Origin: Pseudomonadota bacterium
Lineage (GTDB): Bacteria > Myxococcota_A > Polyangia > GCA-2747355
Length of the DNA stretch: 64,000 nucleotides
Reading direction: 5' to 3'
NCBI GenBank assembly: GCA_016711215.1
Contig: JADJTL010000001.1
Coordinates: 62,001 to 126,000 of the forward strand
Positions 63,336 through 64,000 of this stretch are shown here, piece by piece. A model generated the notes under the pieces. That model saw only the letters and a list, made by a program, of their open reading frames with translations, searched no databases and was not told where the DNA came from. Numbering within the stretch: position 1 is the stretch's first letter; each line of letters begins with the position of its first letter. The translations under genes were made by a program, and so were the position numbers.

Positions 63336-64000
63336 CTACGCGCCGTCGCCCTGGACGATGCGCGCGAGCAGCTCGAACTCGCGACCGCTCGGGTTATTCG
63401 GCAATGGCCGCAGGAAGGTGACGATCACGCGCTTGTCATCGAGCGCGCAGGCGGCGGCGCGTTGCGCACCGGGCGGCTGCAGGTCCACGGCGCCGGTCGC
63501 CGACTGAGCGTCGAGCAGCGGTAGATCGACGCCCGCGCCGACCGGGGCATCGCCGCTGGCGCTGACGCGCCGCTGGCGCAGCCCGCGAATCGCCGCCTGC
63601 GTGCGCTGCTGAGTCGTCCAGAGCGCCAACAAGCTGCGACCCCCACTGCTGGTCAGCACCGGGTCGAACTGGTCCATTTCGGTGGCCTCCTTGTCGGCTT
63701 CCTCGTGGTTGACGATCCACTCGAAGTCGTCGAGGGGCGCGGGCGCCGCAGAGAAGCGGCGCGCGTGGATGCCGCGGCCGCTGGCGTCGGGGCCCTGCTC
63801 ATCGATGTCGTGCCAGATTGCGAGGTAACCGCCAGCCTGCAGCGGGGCGAGGTCGAGGCCGCTGGCGAGGCCCTGCTTGCTGCGGGCGAGCAGCAGGGGT
63901 TCAGTGCCGCGCGGCGCGCCCGTGCTGTCGTAGGCGCGGACCTCGATGTCGGCCGTGCCCTGGTTCAGCTTGATCCAGCTCACCGCGAAGTGGTCCGGCC
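63336..64000 (-). CDS. Partial gene, hypothetical protein (5' end beyond the window)
   Basis: The frame runs from the window edge to a stop at 63336 and gives about 221 residues. The sequence reads as beta-rich repeats (DHFAVSWIKLNQGTADIEVR, QAGGYLAIWHDIDEQGPDAS, LLALWTTQQRTQAAIRGLRQ), as in propeller-type or surface proteins with a W-D-like rhythm. The protein is not recognised. A GTG at 63983 is one possible internal start, but the frame is open upstream. Confidence 0.7.
   Translation of the reverse strand, partial: PDHFAVSWIKLNQGTADIEVRAYDSTGAPRGTEPLLLARSKQGLASGLDLAPLQAGGYLAIWHDIDEQGPDASGRGIHARRFSAAPAPLDDFEWIVNHEEADKEATEMDQFDPVLTSSGGRSLLALWTTQQRTQAAIRGLRQRRVSASGDAPVGAGVDLPLLDAQSATGAVDLQPPGAQRAAACALDDKRVIVTFLRPLPNNPSGREFELLARIVQGDGA

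Noticed and set aside
1..64000. Mobile elements, prophage, rRNA, tRNA or riboswitches
   Set aside because: No transposase, integrase or phage genes, no terminal inverted repeats, and no recognisable RNA gene was found by eye. Weakly conserved RNAs could still be missed.

Overview
This is GC-rich bacterial chromosomal DNA, very probably from a myxobacterium-like member of the Myxococcota. The evidence is the concentration of Hanks-type Ser/Thr kinases with GGM-type glycine loops and PEGA tails, an FHA-GAF protein, Cys-rich and RCC1-repeat lipoproteins, a multidomain enzyme resembling the myxobacterial ether-lipid protein ElbD, and a lexA promoter carrying a GTTCAG box. No rRNA, tRNA, CRISPR array, insertion sequence or prophage was seen. 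The very long antisense ORFs are GC-codon-bias shadows.

Layout. 28-4106: one huge exported lipoprotein gene (24 x Ala-Met-Asn repeat, an unrecognised domain, two sets of seven RCC1 blades with Cys-rich modules) split by a single-base frameshift near 1345. 12151-4193 (minus): four-gene lipid operon of HAD-IB phosphatase, LarA/DUF2088 protein, reductase/adenylation/ACP/acyltransferase megaenzyme and SDR. 12411-14802: osmoprotectant ABC transporter (ATPase plus a binding-protein/permease fusion). 14837-20848: B12-type radical SAM protein, two-component pair, membrane protein and TMTC-like TPR membrane protein. 20894-22881 (minus): TtcA-like thiolase and an orphan sulfate-binding lipoprotein. 23300-29155: cbb3 oxidase operon with fused CcoN-CcoO, CcoQ, mono-haem CcoP, CcoG, CcoH and a SafE-like protein. 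29300-34380: glycogen-synthase-like protein with a signal peptide, then uvrC coupled to a sirtuin. 34416-38112 (minus): FHA-GAF protein, then RpoH-type sigma factor coupled to rsmI. 38326-42650: S41 protease with a very long tail, coupled to a DUF4388-like protein. 42746-50567: signalling block (small coiled-coil protein, two kinases, REC-GGDEF-like regulator, kinase C-lobe remnant). 50578-54384: SRAP protein, AarF kinase, a hypothetical protein and a DUF192 lipoprotein. 54416-56601: HemD fused to a decayed SUMT domain, followed by a HemB homologue lacking both catalytic lysines. 56634-64000: a third kinase, lipoproteins, a roadblock coiled-coil protein, lexA and a partial gene.

The most unusual items are the HemB-like protein with Thr195 and Cys247 in place of both Schiff-base lysines, the split repeat lipoprotein, the apparently exported GT5 enzyme, the kinase C-lobe fragment, two short leader ORFs overlapping downstream starts (ccoG and a kinase), and several start codons placed directly behind -35/-10 elements, which suggests leaderless transcription. 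All functions are inferred from reading the sequence; no database search was possible.
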